DNA from: Bacteroidales bacterium UBA7258
Lineage (GTDB): Bacteria; Bacteroidota; Bacteroidia; Bacteroidales; UBA932
Assembly: GCA_002472565.1 (NCBI GenBank)
Contig: DKSK01000015.1
Span: 34,724 to 98,723, forward strand
Direction of reading: 5' to 3'
Length of the DNA: 64,000 bases
Notes under the pieces: generated by a model
What the model was told of the DNA's origin: nothing
Databases searched by the model: none
Seen by the model: the letters and a program-made list of their open reading frames with translations, nothing else
Position numbers and translations under genes: made by a program
In this document: in pieces, positions 24,401-33,859 of the stretch
How positions within the stretch are numbered: position 1 is the first letter of the stretch
Layout: the number at the start of each line of letters is the position of its first letter

Positions 24401-26119
24401 ATGATCTTGCAGATACTAACCCTCTTCGGCGCCTTGGCGATGTTCCTTTACGGAATGTCCCTGATGAGCAACGGGCTTCAGAAACTGACGAGCTCCGCCA
24501 CCCGCAGAATGATGAATCTCATGGTCAAAGGCAGGTTCAGCCAGATTCTGTCAGGCTTCGGAATCACCTCGGCAGTGCAGTCCTCATCGGCAACCAAGGC
24601 TATGGTCGTCACCAGCGTCGGAGCCGGAATGCTCACCCTCTCCCAATCAGTCGGCGTCATCATGGGGGCCAACATCGGCACCACCGTAACTCCTTGGCTC
24701 ATAACGTTTTTAGGAATAACATGCAAGCTTCAGAGAATCAGCTTTCTCATCCTCGGCGTAGGCTTTGTCTTTGAGATGATGAGAAAACCGACTTATAAGA
24801 GCATCGGAGAGATGGTCATCGGGATTTCGCTCATCTTCCTCGGCCTTCTCTACCTCCAGAGGACGATGACGGACCTGAACGAAGAGGCCGGCCTGCTGTC
24901 GGTCATCGAAGCATGGTCCAGCCATGGAGGCGTATCCGCTGTGATCTGTCTCGCAATCGGCTTCTTCCTTTCCATGATTCTCCAGTCCTCGGCGGCGGCG
25001 ATCGTTGTCACTGTCGTAGCCTACTCCATGGGCTGGATGCCTTTTTCCATGGGGCTGGCCATGGTGCTCGGAGCCAACTTCGGCACGACGATCAATGTCC
25101 AGCTGGCCGCCAAGAACGCCAGCTACGAGGCTCGTCAGGCAAGTCTTATTTACTTGCTGTTCAATGGGATAGGCCTTGTAATTTTTCTCATCCTTTTCAG
25201 GCCTTTTACCCTTCTTATCGGGGCTCTGATCTCGCTTTTCGGCGGGGTCAATCCAGTGTCGGCGCCTTTCATCGCCGGAGCCATTCCTTCATCCATGGCC
25301 GGGTGCTATGGTATATGCATGGGGCACACAGTATTTAACATACTTGTTACGCTTATTCTGGTCTGGTTTACGGACAAGCTGGTGGCTATCGTCTCCAAAC
25401 TCGTGAAGAAGCAGGAGAACGGAGAAGTCAACAGGCTTAAGTTCATTAGTCCTGGAAAAGTCGGAACCGCGTCCATTTCGATCCAGCAGGCCATCAACGA
25501 GGTCGTTAATTTCGGAGAAGTCTGCCATGAAGGTTTCGCCTACGTTTCCCTCGCTCTCCACGAGCAGGACTCGGATAAGTTTGAGGAATACAGGATGAAA
25601 CTTGTCAGTTACGAGGAAATTACAGACAAGATGGAGGCCGAGATCGCCAGTTTCCTTAATGAGGTAACCACCTCTATTGAGCTAAGCATAACAGAAGCCG
25701 AAGAGGTCAAGGTGATCTATAGGATAATAGGAGAACTCGAAAGCCTCGGAGATTCGGAAGAGAATTGCAGCCGCATCCTCGAGCGCGAAAGACTCCACAA
25801 CCATAAGTTCGATGATAAGAACGTCATGAAAATCGACATGCTCATCTCCAAAGTCAACACGGCCTTCGAGGTGATGAACGCCAATCTAAAGACGGCCGCT
25901 AAAGGCTCTCTGCTCTTGTCCATTTCTAACGCTTACCAGGCGGAAGACAACATCAACAAGATGAGGGCTGATCTGAGGCAGCAGGCCATAGACCAGATAG
26001 AAAGACGCTCGGGCAATTATCAGAGCGCCAACTATTTCCTCGACATGATCAATGAGCTGGAGGCCATGGGCGATTTCATGATAAATGTTTCGCAGTCCAT
26101 CGTGAGTGACCAGGCATAA
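24401..26119 (+). CDS. Na+/phosphate cotransporter with PhoU-like tail
   Basis: A 572-residue inner-membrane protein of the NptA/PhoU-containing Na/Pi cotransporter family. The membrane part (about 1-330) has the two inverted repeats with the phosphate-site motifs 'SGFGITSAVQSSSATKAMVV' and 'MILQSSAAAIVVTVV', each followed by a 'GANIGTT'/'GANFGTT' turn. The C-terminal 340-572 is helical and PhoU-like ('YRIIGELESLGDSEENCSRI', 'AMGDFMINVSQSIV') and probably senses or gates. It imports phosphate with sodium. First gene of a rightward run that ends with the MscS gene. Confidence 0.92.
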   Translation: MILQILTLFGALAMFLYGMSLMSNGLQKLTSSATRRMMNLMVKGRFSQILSGFGITSAVQSSSATKAMVVTSVGAGMLTLSQSVGVIMGANIGTTVTPWLITFLGITCKLQRISFLILGVGFVFEMMRKPTYKSIGEMVIGISLIFLGLLYLQRTMTDLNEEAGLLSVIEAWSSHGGVSAVICLAIGFFLSMILQSSAAAIVVTVVAYSMGWMPFSMGLAMVLGANFGTTINVQLAAKNASYEARQASLIYLLFNGIGLVIFLILFRPFTLLIGALISLFGGVNPVSAPFIAGAIPSSMAGCYGICMGHTVFNILVTLILVWFTDKLVAIVSKLVKKQENGEVNRLKFISPGKVGTASISIQQAINEVVNFGEVCHEGFAYVSLALHEQDSDKFEEYRMKLVSYEEITDKMEAEIASFLNEVTTSIELSITEAEEVKVIYRIIGELESLGDSEENCSRILERERLHNHKFDDKNVMKIDMLISKVNTAFEVMNANLKTAAKGSLLLSISNAYQAEDNINKMRADLRQQAIDQIERRSGNYQSANYFLDMINELEAMGDFMINVSQSIVSDQA

Positions 26120-26134
26120 GCAAAAATAAGGAGA

Positions 26135-27559
26135 ATGGGAAAAAATAAAATAGATCTGACCCTGGAGAATGTGGTGATCGAGGATGTCGCCGCCGAAGGG
26201 AAAGCTCTCGCGCATATAGACGGCGCGGTACTTTTCGTAGAATTCGCCGTACCCGGAGACATCGTTGACGTAAGAGTCACTAAGAAGAAAAAGAATTATA
26301 TGGAAGGCTTCATCCTCAGGATTGTCAAGCCTTCGGAGAAACGTCTGGAACCTTTCTGCTCCCATTTCGGAGTCTGTGGCGGCTGCAAATGGCAGCCGCT
26401 TCCTTATGAGATGCAGCTTGAGGCAAAAACCAGACAGGTGGAAGATCAGCTCGTAAGGATCGGCCACCTCGACATTCCGGGAGTCTCCCCTATCCTTCCT
26501 TCGGAGAAAACCACTTTCTACCGCAACAAACTGGAATTCAGTTTCTCCGACAAAAGATGGATTCTCAAAGGTGAAGATCCTGAGTCTATTCCGGAGAATG
26601 ACCGCATGGGACTCGGCTTCCATGTCGGCAAGTTTTTCGACAAGGTGCTGGACATCAAGCAATGTTTTCTCCAGAGCGAGCCTTCAAACCAGATCAGGCT
26701 CTTCGTCAAGGATTTCGCCGTATCCCACGGCCTGTCCTTCTATGACGTGAGGGAAAACACCGGCCTGCTCCGCAACATGTTCGTCAGGAACAACCTGAAA
26801 GGCGACTTCATGGTGATAATCTGCTTCGCCCATGAAGACCCTTCATGCAAGCTGCTTCTGGACGCTCTCTCGAATGCCTTTCCGCAGATCACCTCTCTCT
26901 ACTACGTCATTAATCCGAAACTCAACGACTCCATATCTGACCTGGACTGCATCCTCTACAAGGGTGAAGCCACGATCGAGGAGACCATGGAGGGACTTTC
27001 CTTCCACATCGGACCGAAATCCTTCTACCAGACCAACAGTACACAGGCATACAGGCTTTACACAGTAGCGAGGAACTTCGCCTCGCTCACAGGAGGAGAA
27101 ACCGTCTACGACCTCTACACCGGTACAGGCACGATAGCCCAATTCGTCTCATCAAAGGCCAAGAAAGTAATCGGCATCGAATATGTGCCTGAAGCCATAG
27201 AGGATGCCAAGAGGAACGCCGCTGGAAACGGCATCACTAATTGCGAATTCTTCGCCGGCGACATGAAGGATGTCCTCAAACCTGCCTTTATCCAGGCTCA
27301 CGGAAGGCCTGAGGTCATGATAATCGACCCTCCAAGGGCCGGGATGCATCCTGACGTAGTCAAAGTGATCCTCGAAGCCGAGCCTGAGCGCATCGTCTAC
27401 GTAAGCTGCAATCCAGCTTCGCAGGCCCGCGACCTCGCCCTCCTTTGCGGAAAATACAAGATTACGGACGTGCAGCCTGTGGATATGTTCCCGCACACCC
27501 AGCACGTGGAGAATGTCGTCAGGCTGATAAAGTGTGCCTCCCCCACCTCGAATGATTGA
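26135..27559 (+). CDS. rlmD: 23S rRNA (uracil-C5)-methyltransferase
   Basis: A 474-residue RumA/TrmA-type methyltransferase making m5U in rRNA with SAM. A TRAM domain covers about 1-65. An iron-sulfur cysteine set is visible as 'PFCSHFGVCGGCKW' plus a later Cys in 'DIKQCFLQ'. The catalytic domain has 'VYDLYTGTGTIAQFVS' (SAM), 'MIIDPPRAGMHPDV' and the nucleophilic Cys in 'IVYVSCNPASQARD'. Assignment to RlmD rests on the cluster and TRAM domain; RlmC-type specificity cannot be ruled out. It is 15 bases downstream of the transporter gene. Confidence 0.88.
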   Translation: MGKNKIDLTLENVVIEDVAAEGKALAHIDGAVLFVEFAVPGDIVDVRVTKKKKNYMEGFILRIVKPSEKRLEPFCSHFGVCGGCKWQPLPYEMQLEAKTRQVEDQLVRIGHLDIPGVSPILPSEKTTFYRNKLEFSFSDKRWILKGEDPESIPENDRMGLGFHVGKFFDKVLDIKQCFLQSEPSNQIRLFVKDFAVSHGLSFYDVRENTGLLRNMFVRNNLKGDFMVIICFAHEDPSCKLLLDALSNAFPQITSLYYVINPKLNDSISDLDCILYKGEATIEETMEGLSFHIGPKSFYQTNSTQAYRLYTVARNFASLTGGETVYDLYTGTGTIAQFVSSKAKKVIGIEYVPEAIEDAKRNAAGNGITNCEFFAGDMKDVLKPAFIQAHGRPEVMIIDPPRAGMHPDVVKVILEAEPERIVYVSCNPASQARDLALLCGKYKITDVQPVDMFPHTQHVENVVRLIKCASPTSND

Positions 27560-27608
27560 CTCCAGGCTCGGTTGATAAAGTTACTCAATTAAATTAAATC
27601 AACATCAC

Positions 27609-28562
27609 ATGCTAATTCAAATCCTGATTGTCGTTGTAAGCCTTGTGTTCATAGTCTTGGGTGCCGACTGGCTTGTCGACGGGGCTTCCAGCATAGCCAA
27701 AAAGGCGGGAGTCAGCGAATTTGTCATCGGTCTCACCATCGTCGGCATGGGCACGAGTGCGCCTGAGATGGTTGTGAGTTTCATAGGAGCTATCCAGGGA
27801 AACGCCGATGTAGCTGTAGGCAATGTCGTAGGATCCAATATTTTCAACACTCTCTTAATCCTCGGAGTCACAGCTCTGATTCTCCCCCTGTACATGACGA
27901 AGTCAAACAGGCACAGGGACATTCCCTTGAACATCGGCGTAGTTCTGCTGCTCGCCATTCTCGGAATGACCAAAACTATCTTCGGCTTCGGCTCGAACAC
28001 TCTTACAAGACTTGACGGTCTTATCCTTCTTGTGCTTTTCGCCTCTTACATGTATTATTACTTTACCCATGATGAGGGCAAGGATGAAGAAGGCTCAGCC
28101 GGAAAGATCCACAAGGTATCAGTCTCCATCTTCATGGTCCTGCTCGGCCTGGCCTCCCTAGTTGTCGGCGGTCAATTCTTCGTAGGCTCGGCACAGAAGA
28201 TTGCTAAGATGATAGGCATCAGCGACAAGGTCATTGCCATTACCGTCCTCGCAGGCGGAACATCTCTTCCTGAACTCGCGACCTGCGTAGTCGCCGCCTT
28301 CAAGAAGCGCTCCCAGATGGCCCTCGGCAACATCCTGGGCTCAAACATTTTCAACATCCTCCTTATCCTCGGAGGTTCCGCTCTGATTCACCCGCTCTCT
28401 TTCGCGAACATGAACCTGGTCGACATGGGAGTCCTCCTGCTGAGCGCCCTTCTGCTCTGGGCCTTTGCCTACACGCCTCAGCGCAACAAGCTCGACAGGG
28501 CTGACGGCCTCGTCTTCATCCTGATTTTCATTGCCTATATCTACATATTGCTGAATCATTAA
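27609..28562 (+). CDS. Calcium/sodium antiporter (CaCA family, YrbG-like)
   Basis: A 317-residue membrane protein with ten hydrophobic segments in two homologous halves. Each half has the ion-binding signature: 'GMGTSAPEMVVSFIGA' with 'GNVVGSNIFNTLLILG' in the first, and 'GGTSLPELATCVVAA' with 'GNILGSNIFNILLILG' in the second. The acidic residues of both alpha repeats are present. It exchanges Ca2+ (or another cation) for Na+. It lies 49 bases after rlmD and 20 bases before the cysteate synthase gene. Confidence 0.92.
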   Translation: MLIQILIVVVSLVFIVLGADWLVDGASSIAKKAGVSEFVIGLTIVGMGTSAPEMVVSFIGAIQGNADVAVGNVVGSNIFNTLLILGVTALILPLYMTKSNRHRDIPLNIGVVLLLAILGMTKTIFGFGSNTLTRLDGLILLVLFASYMYYYFTHDEGKDEEGSAGKIHKVSVSIFMVLLGLASLVVGGQFFVGSAQKIAKMIGISDKVIAITVLAGGTSLPELATCVVAAFKKRSQMALGNILGSNIFNILLILGGSALIHPLSFANMNLVDMGVLLLSALLLWAFAYTPQRNKLDRADGLVFILIFIAYIYILLNH

Positions 28563-28582
28563 AATATAAAACATAAGCTATC

Positions 28583-29872
28583 ATGTCTTTCAAACCTACA
28601 AGCTACCAGCTTCTAAACGTAAAGACTGGAAGGATCTTCAAAGATTCCGGCTGGGATCTCAAGGATCCTCAGAGTAGCGAGAATTCTCTCGTGAGGGCGG
28701 TCTACGCCAATAAGAAATTCACCCCGAGGAATGATCTCAAGGGGCTCTACAGATATGCGGAATGGCTGCCTGTACAGCGTACTCTGCGCCGCTCCCACGC
28801 GCCTGTGACCTACAAAAGCAAGGGCCTCGCGGGCATTCTTGGCCTGGAGAACCTCTATATCACCTTCTCCGGCTTCTGGAATAAGATCGGCGCCAAGATG
28901 GAGACCTGCTCCTTCAAAGAGACAGAGGCCTTCGGCGTCTGCTCCAGGATGAGCAAGAAGGAGAAGAAGATTCTCGTTGTAGAGTCTGCCGGCAACACGG
29001 CCCGAGCCTTCGCCCGCGTCTGCTCTGACAACAACATTCCTATCGTAATCTGCGTTCCGGAGGACAACTTCAGCGACCTGTGGTTCCGCAGGCCACTCCG
29101 CTCCTGCGTCAAGATTATTGCGACTCCTCACGGCACCGATTATTTCGATGCCATCACCCTCGGCGAGAAACTCTGCGCCGACCCTCGCTATTTCTCAGAG
29201 GGTGGTGCCAAGAATGTAGCCCGCCGCGACGGAATGGGGACCACCCTGCTTTCCGCCGTCGAGGTCATCGGCAGGATTCCTGACGCATATTTCCAGGCCG
29301 TAGGTTCAGGAACCGGAGCCATAGCAGCCTACGAGAATGCCTGCCGGCTTGAGGCTGACGGACGTTTCGGCAAGAACAACATGAGGGTCTATGCCTGTGC
29401 CAACAAGCCTTTCACCCTGATGTATGACACTTGGAAAAAGGAGCAGCGCGACCTTGTTCCGATTACTCCTGAAGAGTCTCGCAGATACGCGGCTTCCATC
29501 CTAGCCAAGGTGCTCTCCAACAGAAAACCTCCTTACGGGATCGCCGGCGGCCTCTACGACACGCTCAAAGCTTCAGGCGGAGACATGTTCGCAGTTACTA
29601 ACGACGAGATAGTTTATTGGATGCTCCAGTTCTTCAACAAAGAGGGTGTGGACATCTTCCCTGCGGCCGCCACCGCCGTCGCCAGCCTCAGCCACGCCGT
29701 CGAGGATGGCGTTGTCAAGAAGGACGAGGTCATCATGCTTAACATCACCGGCGGCGGAATGCTCAACGCCACGAAGGACGGATTCACGCTGAAAAAGCCG
29801 GACCTTGTACTCAGCCCTGAGCTCCCGGAGGAAGACATCATAGTTTCAGTAGACAAACTTTTCCGTAAATAA
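28583..29872 (+). CDS. Cysteate synthase (threonine synthase paralogue)
   Basis: A 429-residue fold-type II PLP enzyme. Cysteate synthase makes L-cysteate from O-phosphoserine and sulfite, first described in coenzyme M synthesis of Methanosarcina. Evidence: threonine-synthase-like architecture but with the PLP lysine in 'METCSFKETEAFGVC', where threonine synthases have SFKDR; a phosphate loop 'AVGSGTGAIAAYE'; and the C-terminal 'LNITGGGMLNATKDG'. In Bacteroidota cysteate feeds capnine/sulfonolipid synthesis through a cysteate acyltransferase, which is not in this window. The alternative is a divergent threonine synthase. Its TAA overlaps the ATG of the MscS gene by one base. Confidence 0.8.
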   Translation: MSFKPTSYQLLNVKTGRIFKDSGWDLKDPQSSENSLVRAVYANKKFTPRNDLKGLYRYAEWLPVQRTLRRSHAPVTYKSKGLAGILGLENLYITFSGFWNKIGAKMETCSFKETEAFGVCSRMSKKEKKILVVESAGNTARAFARVCSDNNIPIVICVPEDNFSDLWFRRPLRSCVKIIATPHGTDYFDAITLGEKLCADPRYFSEGGAKNVARRDGMGTTLLSAVEVIGRIPDAYFQAVGSGTGAIAAYENACRLEADGRFGKNNMRVYACANKPFTLMYDTWKKEQRDLVPITPEESRRYAASILAKVLSNRKPPYGIAGGLYDTLKASGGDMFAVTNDEIVYWMLQFFNKEGVDIFPAAATAVASLSHAVEDGVVKKDEVIMLNITGGGMLNATKDGFTLKKPDLVLSPELPEEDIIVSVDKLFRK

Positions 29873-30846
29873 TGATCAAGCCTTTGCTCTCTCTGCTGCA
29901 GGTTCTTCCTGCTCCTTCTGACACTATAAATATCGCCGATTCGACAAGAGCCCATCTTGAGGCCGTAGCAAACCAGATCGCCAAGGACCCGAGCGGTTTC
30001 CTGACCGACCTCGGCCAGACCGCCATTCATTTCGGGCTTAAAGTCCTTGCGGCCATAGTCGTCTACGCCGTAGGCGCCTGGCTGATCAAGATAACCAAGC
30101 GCATGCTGACTGCGACTTTCAAGCGCAGAAACACTTCTCAGACGCTCTCTTCCTTCCTCATCAGCCTCGTGTCTATCACGATGACCGTCCTGCTGATCAT
30201 CATAGTGGTCGGAACTCTCGGCATCAACACCACCTCTCTCGCAGCCCTGCTGGCTGCTGGAGGTATGGCAATAGGTATGGCGCTTAGCGGCACCGTCCAG
30301 AATTTCGCCGGTGGATTGATGATCCTTATGTTCAAGCCTTTCAAGGTAGGCGACTATATCACCGCCCAGGGTCATGAAGGCTTTGTGATCGACGTTAACA
30401 TCGTCAGCACCAAGATCCGCACTTTTGCCAATTCCGTGATCGTGCTCCCTAACGGCAGCCTTTTCAACGGCACTATCGACAATTTCTCCGAAAAGGACTT
30501 CCACAGGATTACATGGAACGTGGATCTGGCCTATGGGACTGATGCGAGAAAGGCTATAGACCTTCTGCTTCAAATAGTGAAGAGCGACCCAAGGATTCTG
30601 GACAAGGCCAAGGAGAACTCCGTGGCTGACCCTTCGGCACATATAGAGCTGAAAGACAGCTGCGTGGAATTTGTTGTCTGGGCCTGGGCCAAGACTTCGG
30701 ATTATTGGGGAGCCATGTTCGATATACAGGAGAAGATTTACAAACAGATTCCTGAAAATGGCTTCACCTTCCCATTCCCTCAGCTGGATGTCCACATGGA
30801 CAGGACCGACCTCGTGCGGACGAAGGCGGACGAGCCTACGGCCTAA
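29872..30846 (+). CDS. MscS-family small-conductance mechanosensitive channel
   Basis: A 324-residue inner-membrane channel that releases solutes on hypo-osmotic shock. Two or three N-terminal membrane segments precede the pore helix TM3, here 'AALLAAGGMAIGMALSGTVQ' with its Gly/Ala packing pattern, then the beta domain 'FKPFKVGDYITAQGHEGFVI' and the 'VLPNGSLFNGTIDNFS' signature. The C-terminal domain ends 'FTFPFPQLDVHM', typical of the family. It is translationally coupled to the cysteate synthase gene by a TAATG junction, with no known functional reason for the pairing. Last gene before a strong terminator. Confidence 0.93.
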   Translation: MIKPLLSLLQVLPAPSDTINIADSTRAHLEAVANQIAKDPSGFLTDLGQTAIHFGLKVLAAIVVYAVGAWLIKITKRMLTATFKRRNTSQTLSSFLISLVSITMTVLLIIIVVGTLGINTTSLAALLAAGGMAIGMALSGTVQNFAGGLMILMFKPFKVGDYITAQGHEGFVIDVNIVSTKIRTFANSVIVLPNGSLFNGTIDNFSEKDFHRITWNVDLAYGTDARKAIDLLLQIVKSDPRILDKAKENSVADPSAHIELKDSCVEFVVWAWAKTSDYWGAMFDIQEKIYKQIPENGFTFPFPQLDVHMDRTDLVRTKADEPTA

Positions 30847-30867
30847 GAAACCTGACGCGCCACATAG

Positions 30868-30916
30868 AACTCAAAAAAAACGGAGCCCTCGGATGAGGAC
30901 CCCGTTTTTTTGAGTT
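30868..30916. terminator. Bidirectional terminator between mscS and the acyltransferase gene
   Basis: AACTCAAAAAAAACGG pairs almost perfectly with CCGTTTTTTTGAGTT around a GC-rich apex. The A-tract and T-tract on either side would allow termination of both converging transcripts. Confidence 0.85.
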
Positions 30917-30953
30917 CCGCCGCGCGGAGTCTATCCAGAAGTAGACCTGACGG

Positions 30954-32129
30954 CTAGTTACGTAAACTGTCCTGGAATCTCTCGGCTTCAAGAGCCTCCT
31001 TGGAAGCCACCGGATTTCCGTAAATACGGAGCAGGATGTCGCGGACCTCGTTTCTGTTGAGCTCACTCTCGACTTTGTCAAGCTGATGCTCGATATAATC
31101 GGTGAAGGCCTTCAGATCCTCGGGAGTATACTGATTAGTGTACTTGAAGCTGTGATTGGCGATGTCATAGCCCATGTAATTCGTCTTCCATAGCTTATAT
31201 CCGTCGATAACCCTTGAGTCGACGGCATGGCGGATGGACTGGTAGCGGTCATTTCCTGTGAAATCAGAGGCGGCGGCGATTTCCTCATGAGTCAGAGGCT
31301 TGCCGATATTGAGATGGACATTGCCCTTCTGCTGACGAATGCCCGTGATAATGCTCACGAGATCTTCTCTCGAACCCTTGACATACTTCTGCCTCTTCGA
31401 AATACAGAGCTCCCTGGCCTTCATGATATCGCAGGGCTCGTATTCATAGGAAATACTTAGCGGAATTATATTCAGCTCCTCGAAATTCGCCGTGAAATCC
31501 TTTTCCCCGCTCATGTCAAGCATTTTGAGCAGGCCCTGCTCCGTAGTGTCGATGCCGTTCTTGGTGCGGCCTTCGCGCTGGGCGATCCAGACTGAATTCT
31601 TTCCGCTCGTGATGCACTGGCGGATATACTTGGAAAGAATCTGGGAAGAAAGGTACATCTTCCTGGCACTGATTCCGCGGATAACCTTAATCATCCTGTT
31701 GGACCTGATCAGAGCCTCGATAACTTTATTGGTGAGAAGATTGCTTCCGACCGCAATTTCCGTGATCGGAAGATGGTTCTTCCAGAGTACGACCTGGGTT
31801 ATGGCCGGGTCAAGAATGATGTCCCTGTGGTTAGACAGGAAAAGCACCCTTCCGTCTACCTTCTTGATGTTCTCTATCCCGTCATAGCTGAAATTATGGC
31901 AAGTCCTGTCAAGCACAAGCTCGACGAACTTGCTCATCACATTGGTCTGGAAGTCGTCGATGCTCTTTACATTCTTGAGGAAGTCGCTCAGATACGTCTC
32001 AGCCTCGTTCGGAAACATCACCTGGCTGATCTCCTTTGTCTCAGGAAGATCCGCCAATTCTCCCAATGCCTTGACCGCTTCTTCATCGGTAAACGGTTGT
32101 ATGTCTATGAATTCATTCTCGTCTGCCAT
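30954..32129 (-). CDS. PlsC-like acyltransferase
   Basis: A 391-residue protein with a central acyltransferase domain of the PlsC/LPLAT type. Motif I is 'LFLSNHRDIILDP', motif III-like 'WIAQREGRTKNG', and 'NIIPLSISYEYEPCD' fits the strand after it. The spacing in motif I is H-x5-D rather than the usual H-x4-D. There is no convincing membrane helix, so it is probably peripheral. Family members in Bacteroidota are labelled 1-acyl-glycerol-3-phosphate acyltransferase; the acyl acceptor here is unproven. Flanking helical regions (1-90 and 290-391) are family-specific. It has its own consensus promoter. Confidence 0.8.
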   Translation of the reverse strand: MADENEFIDIQPFTDEEAVKALGELADLPETKEISQVMFPNEAETYLSDFLKNVKSIDDFQTNVMSKFVELVLDRTCHNFSYDGIENIKKVDGRVLFLSNHRDIILDPAITQVVLWKNHLPITEIAVGSNLLTNKVIEALIRSNRMIKVIRGISARKMYLSSQILSKYIRQCITSGKNSVWIAQREGRTKNGIDTTEQGLLKMLDMSGEKDFTANFEELNIIPLSISYEYEPCDIMKARELCISKRQKYVKGSREDLVSIITGIRQQKGNVHLNIGKPLTHEEIAAASDFTGNDRYQSIRHAVDSRVIDGYKLWKTNYMGYDIANHSFKYTNQYTPEDLKAFTDYIEHQLDKVESELNRNEVRDILLRIYGNPVASKEALEAERFQDSLRN

Positions 32130-32152
32130 AGATTAATTATTGAATAGTCAAA

Positions 32153-32183
32153 CAAAAATAGTAAAAAGGCTTATCTTTTCAAA
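32153..32183 (-). promoter_or_regulatory. Consensus promoter of the acyltransferase gene
   Basis: On the minus strand TTTG, 19 bases, then TATTTTTG (complement 32153-32160) is a full match to the Bacteroidetes housekeeping consensus. The predicted start near 32146 gives a 17-base leader. It lies immediately downstream of the queA stop, so the acyltransferase gene is transcribed separately. Confidence 0.65.
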
Positions 32184-32189
32184 AGCGTC

Positions 32190-33419
32190 CTAGTCTTCGG
32201 CACCTACACCCTCGGCCCTGTAAATGAAATTACTGTCTCCATAACTTAGGAACCTGAATCCATGGTCAAGAGCATAGCGGTAGATGGTCTTCCAATCACC
32301 GCCGACAAAGGCCGCTACAAGAAGCATCAGCGTACTTTCCGGCTGATGAAAATTGGTGACGAGGTAATCGACCATGCGGAATTTGAAGCCCGGGACGATG
32401 ATTATCCTCGTCCCCACCTTGAGTTCATCCAGCCCCTCCTTGTCAAGCCAGCCGACTATTGCCTGAAGAGCCTCCCTGGTCGTGTAAGAATACGTTCTGT
32501 CGTAGGGGGCCCACTGCCGCACGTCTTCCGGCTTCCCCTTCTCAATGATATCCACTCCCACATAATATAGGGATTCTAGAGTCCTCATTGAAGTCGTGCC
32601 CACGGCTATGATTTTCTTCCCGGAATCAAGCACATCTTTCAAGAAGGCCTTCCTGACCGCGAAAGGCTCCCTATGCATCGGATGCTCAGCGACATTGGAA
32701 GTCTTCACCGGAAGAAAGGTTCCGGCGCCGACGTGCAGGCAGACCGTCTCCATGTCGATACCCTTATCCTTTATCCTTTCAAGCACATTTTCCGTGAAAT
32801 GAAGCCCGGCTGTAGGTGCGGCGACCGAACCCCGGAACTTGGCATAGAGGGTCTGATAACGTTCCTTATCTATGGCCTCTGTATCCCTGTTCAGATATGG
32901 AGGAATAGGAATAGTGCCGCAAATCTCCAGGACTCTGGAGAAAGCAGAACCATCCTTCCATGAAAATTCTACGGTGCCGGTCTCCCCGTCCCTGCTTATA
33001 AGCGAGGCCTGGAGCCCCATTTTAGCTATAAGTTCGTCTTTTTCCGGGTTATACAAGTCCAAGGCATCTTCTTTCCACTTCTTGGCATTGCCGATCACGC
33101 ATTTCCAGCGGCAGGAAGCAGTCTGGGCAAAGCTCAGATTGTATTCCGAGGGGGACTCGGGCTGGAGGCAGAAAATCTCTATATGGGCTCCGGTCGGCTT
33201 GACGAAATGAAGCCTCGCTGGAACCACCTTCGTGTCGTTGAAAACAATTATAGACTTCTCCGGAAGAAGGTCCGGCAGGTCACGAAAGACAAATTCATCG
33301 ATCTGCCCGTAGCGGTACCTAAGAAGTTTGGATGCATCCCGCTGAGGAAGGGGATATTTGGCTATCCTCTCTTCCGGGAGAGGATAGGCGTAGTCTTCTA
33401 TATGAATCTCAGGAATCAT
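32190..33419 (-). CDS. queA: S-adenosylmethionine:tRNA ribosyltransferase-isomerase
   Basis: QueA transfers and isomerises the ribosyl part of SAM onto 7-aminomethyl-7-deazaguanine in tRNA to make epoxyqueuosine. The 409 residues show the family signatures 'AKYPLPQRDASKLLRY', 'SIIVFNDTKVVPARLHF', 'SVAAPTAGLHFTENVL', 'VCLHVGAGTFLPVK', 'VGTTSMRTLESL' and 'LVTNFHQPESTLMLLVAAF'. It is a little longer than the roughly 350 residues of many QueA proteins, as is common in Bacteroidota. A -7 box TAATTTTG is found on the minus strand (complement 33442-33449) upstream. Confidence 0.95.
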   Translation of the reverse strand: MIPEIHIEDYAYPLPEERIAKYPLPQRDASKLLRYRYGQIDEFVFRDLPDLLPEKSIIVFNDTKVVPARLHFVKPTGAHIEIFCLQPESPSEYNLSFAQTASCRWKCVIGNAKKWKEDALDLYNPEKDELIAKMGLQASLISRDGETGTVEFSWKDGSAFSRVLEICGTIPIPPYLNRDTEAIDKERYQTLYAKFRGSVAAPTAGLHFTENVLERIKDKGIDMETVCLHVGAGTFLPVKTSNVAEHPMHREPFAVRKAFLKDVLDSGKKIIAVGTTSMRTLESLYYVGVDIIEKGKPEDVRQWAPYDRTYSYTTREALQAIVGWLDKEGLDELKVGTRIIIVPGFKFRMVDYLVTNFHQPESTLMLLVAAFVGGDWKTIYRYALDHGFRFLSYGDSNFIYRAEGVGAED

Positions 33420-33859
33420 AGTCTTCTTTTAATTTCTGGCACAAAATTAATCAACTCTGCGAAAATGCGAAAATCTCTTTAGTTAAAGCGTTAGTTTAAA
33501 TAACATATGCAAACACTTGCACTAATATTTGTAAACATTACATAAGTTAACAGAAATATTTGTTCAATTATGTGAATCATGACAAAAGTTAAATAAGCAA
33601 AATTTATCAATGTTTATTTAAAATTATATATAATTAATTATCAAAGATTTATATGTGTATTATTGAAGTTAAAATAAAAATAAGTATAGGTTACGGTCGG
33701 AAAAGGGACCAACAATGATGTTTCTATTATGGATAGATTAAAGTTAATTTACTTTGTATCTTATGTTTATAGTCTACTAACTAAACAATTAAATAGGCAT
33801 TGGAAAAGCCTGATTCCACTTCCCTCCCCTATGATGGTGCAGATATTACACATCTCTAC

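Noticed and set aside
26124..26134. AAGGAG just before the rlmD start as a Shine-Dalgarno site
   Set aside because: Only about three bases separate it from the ATG, too close to work, and Bacteroidota rarely use such sites.
29614..30795. A 393-codon minus-strand frame opposite cysteate synthase and the MscS gene
   Set aside because: Spans the junction of two solid genes on the other strand with no family resemblance; shadow.
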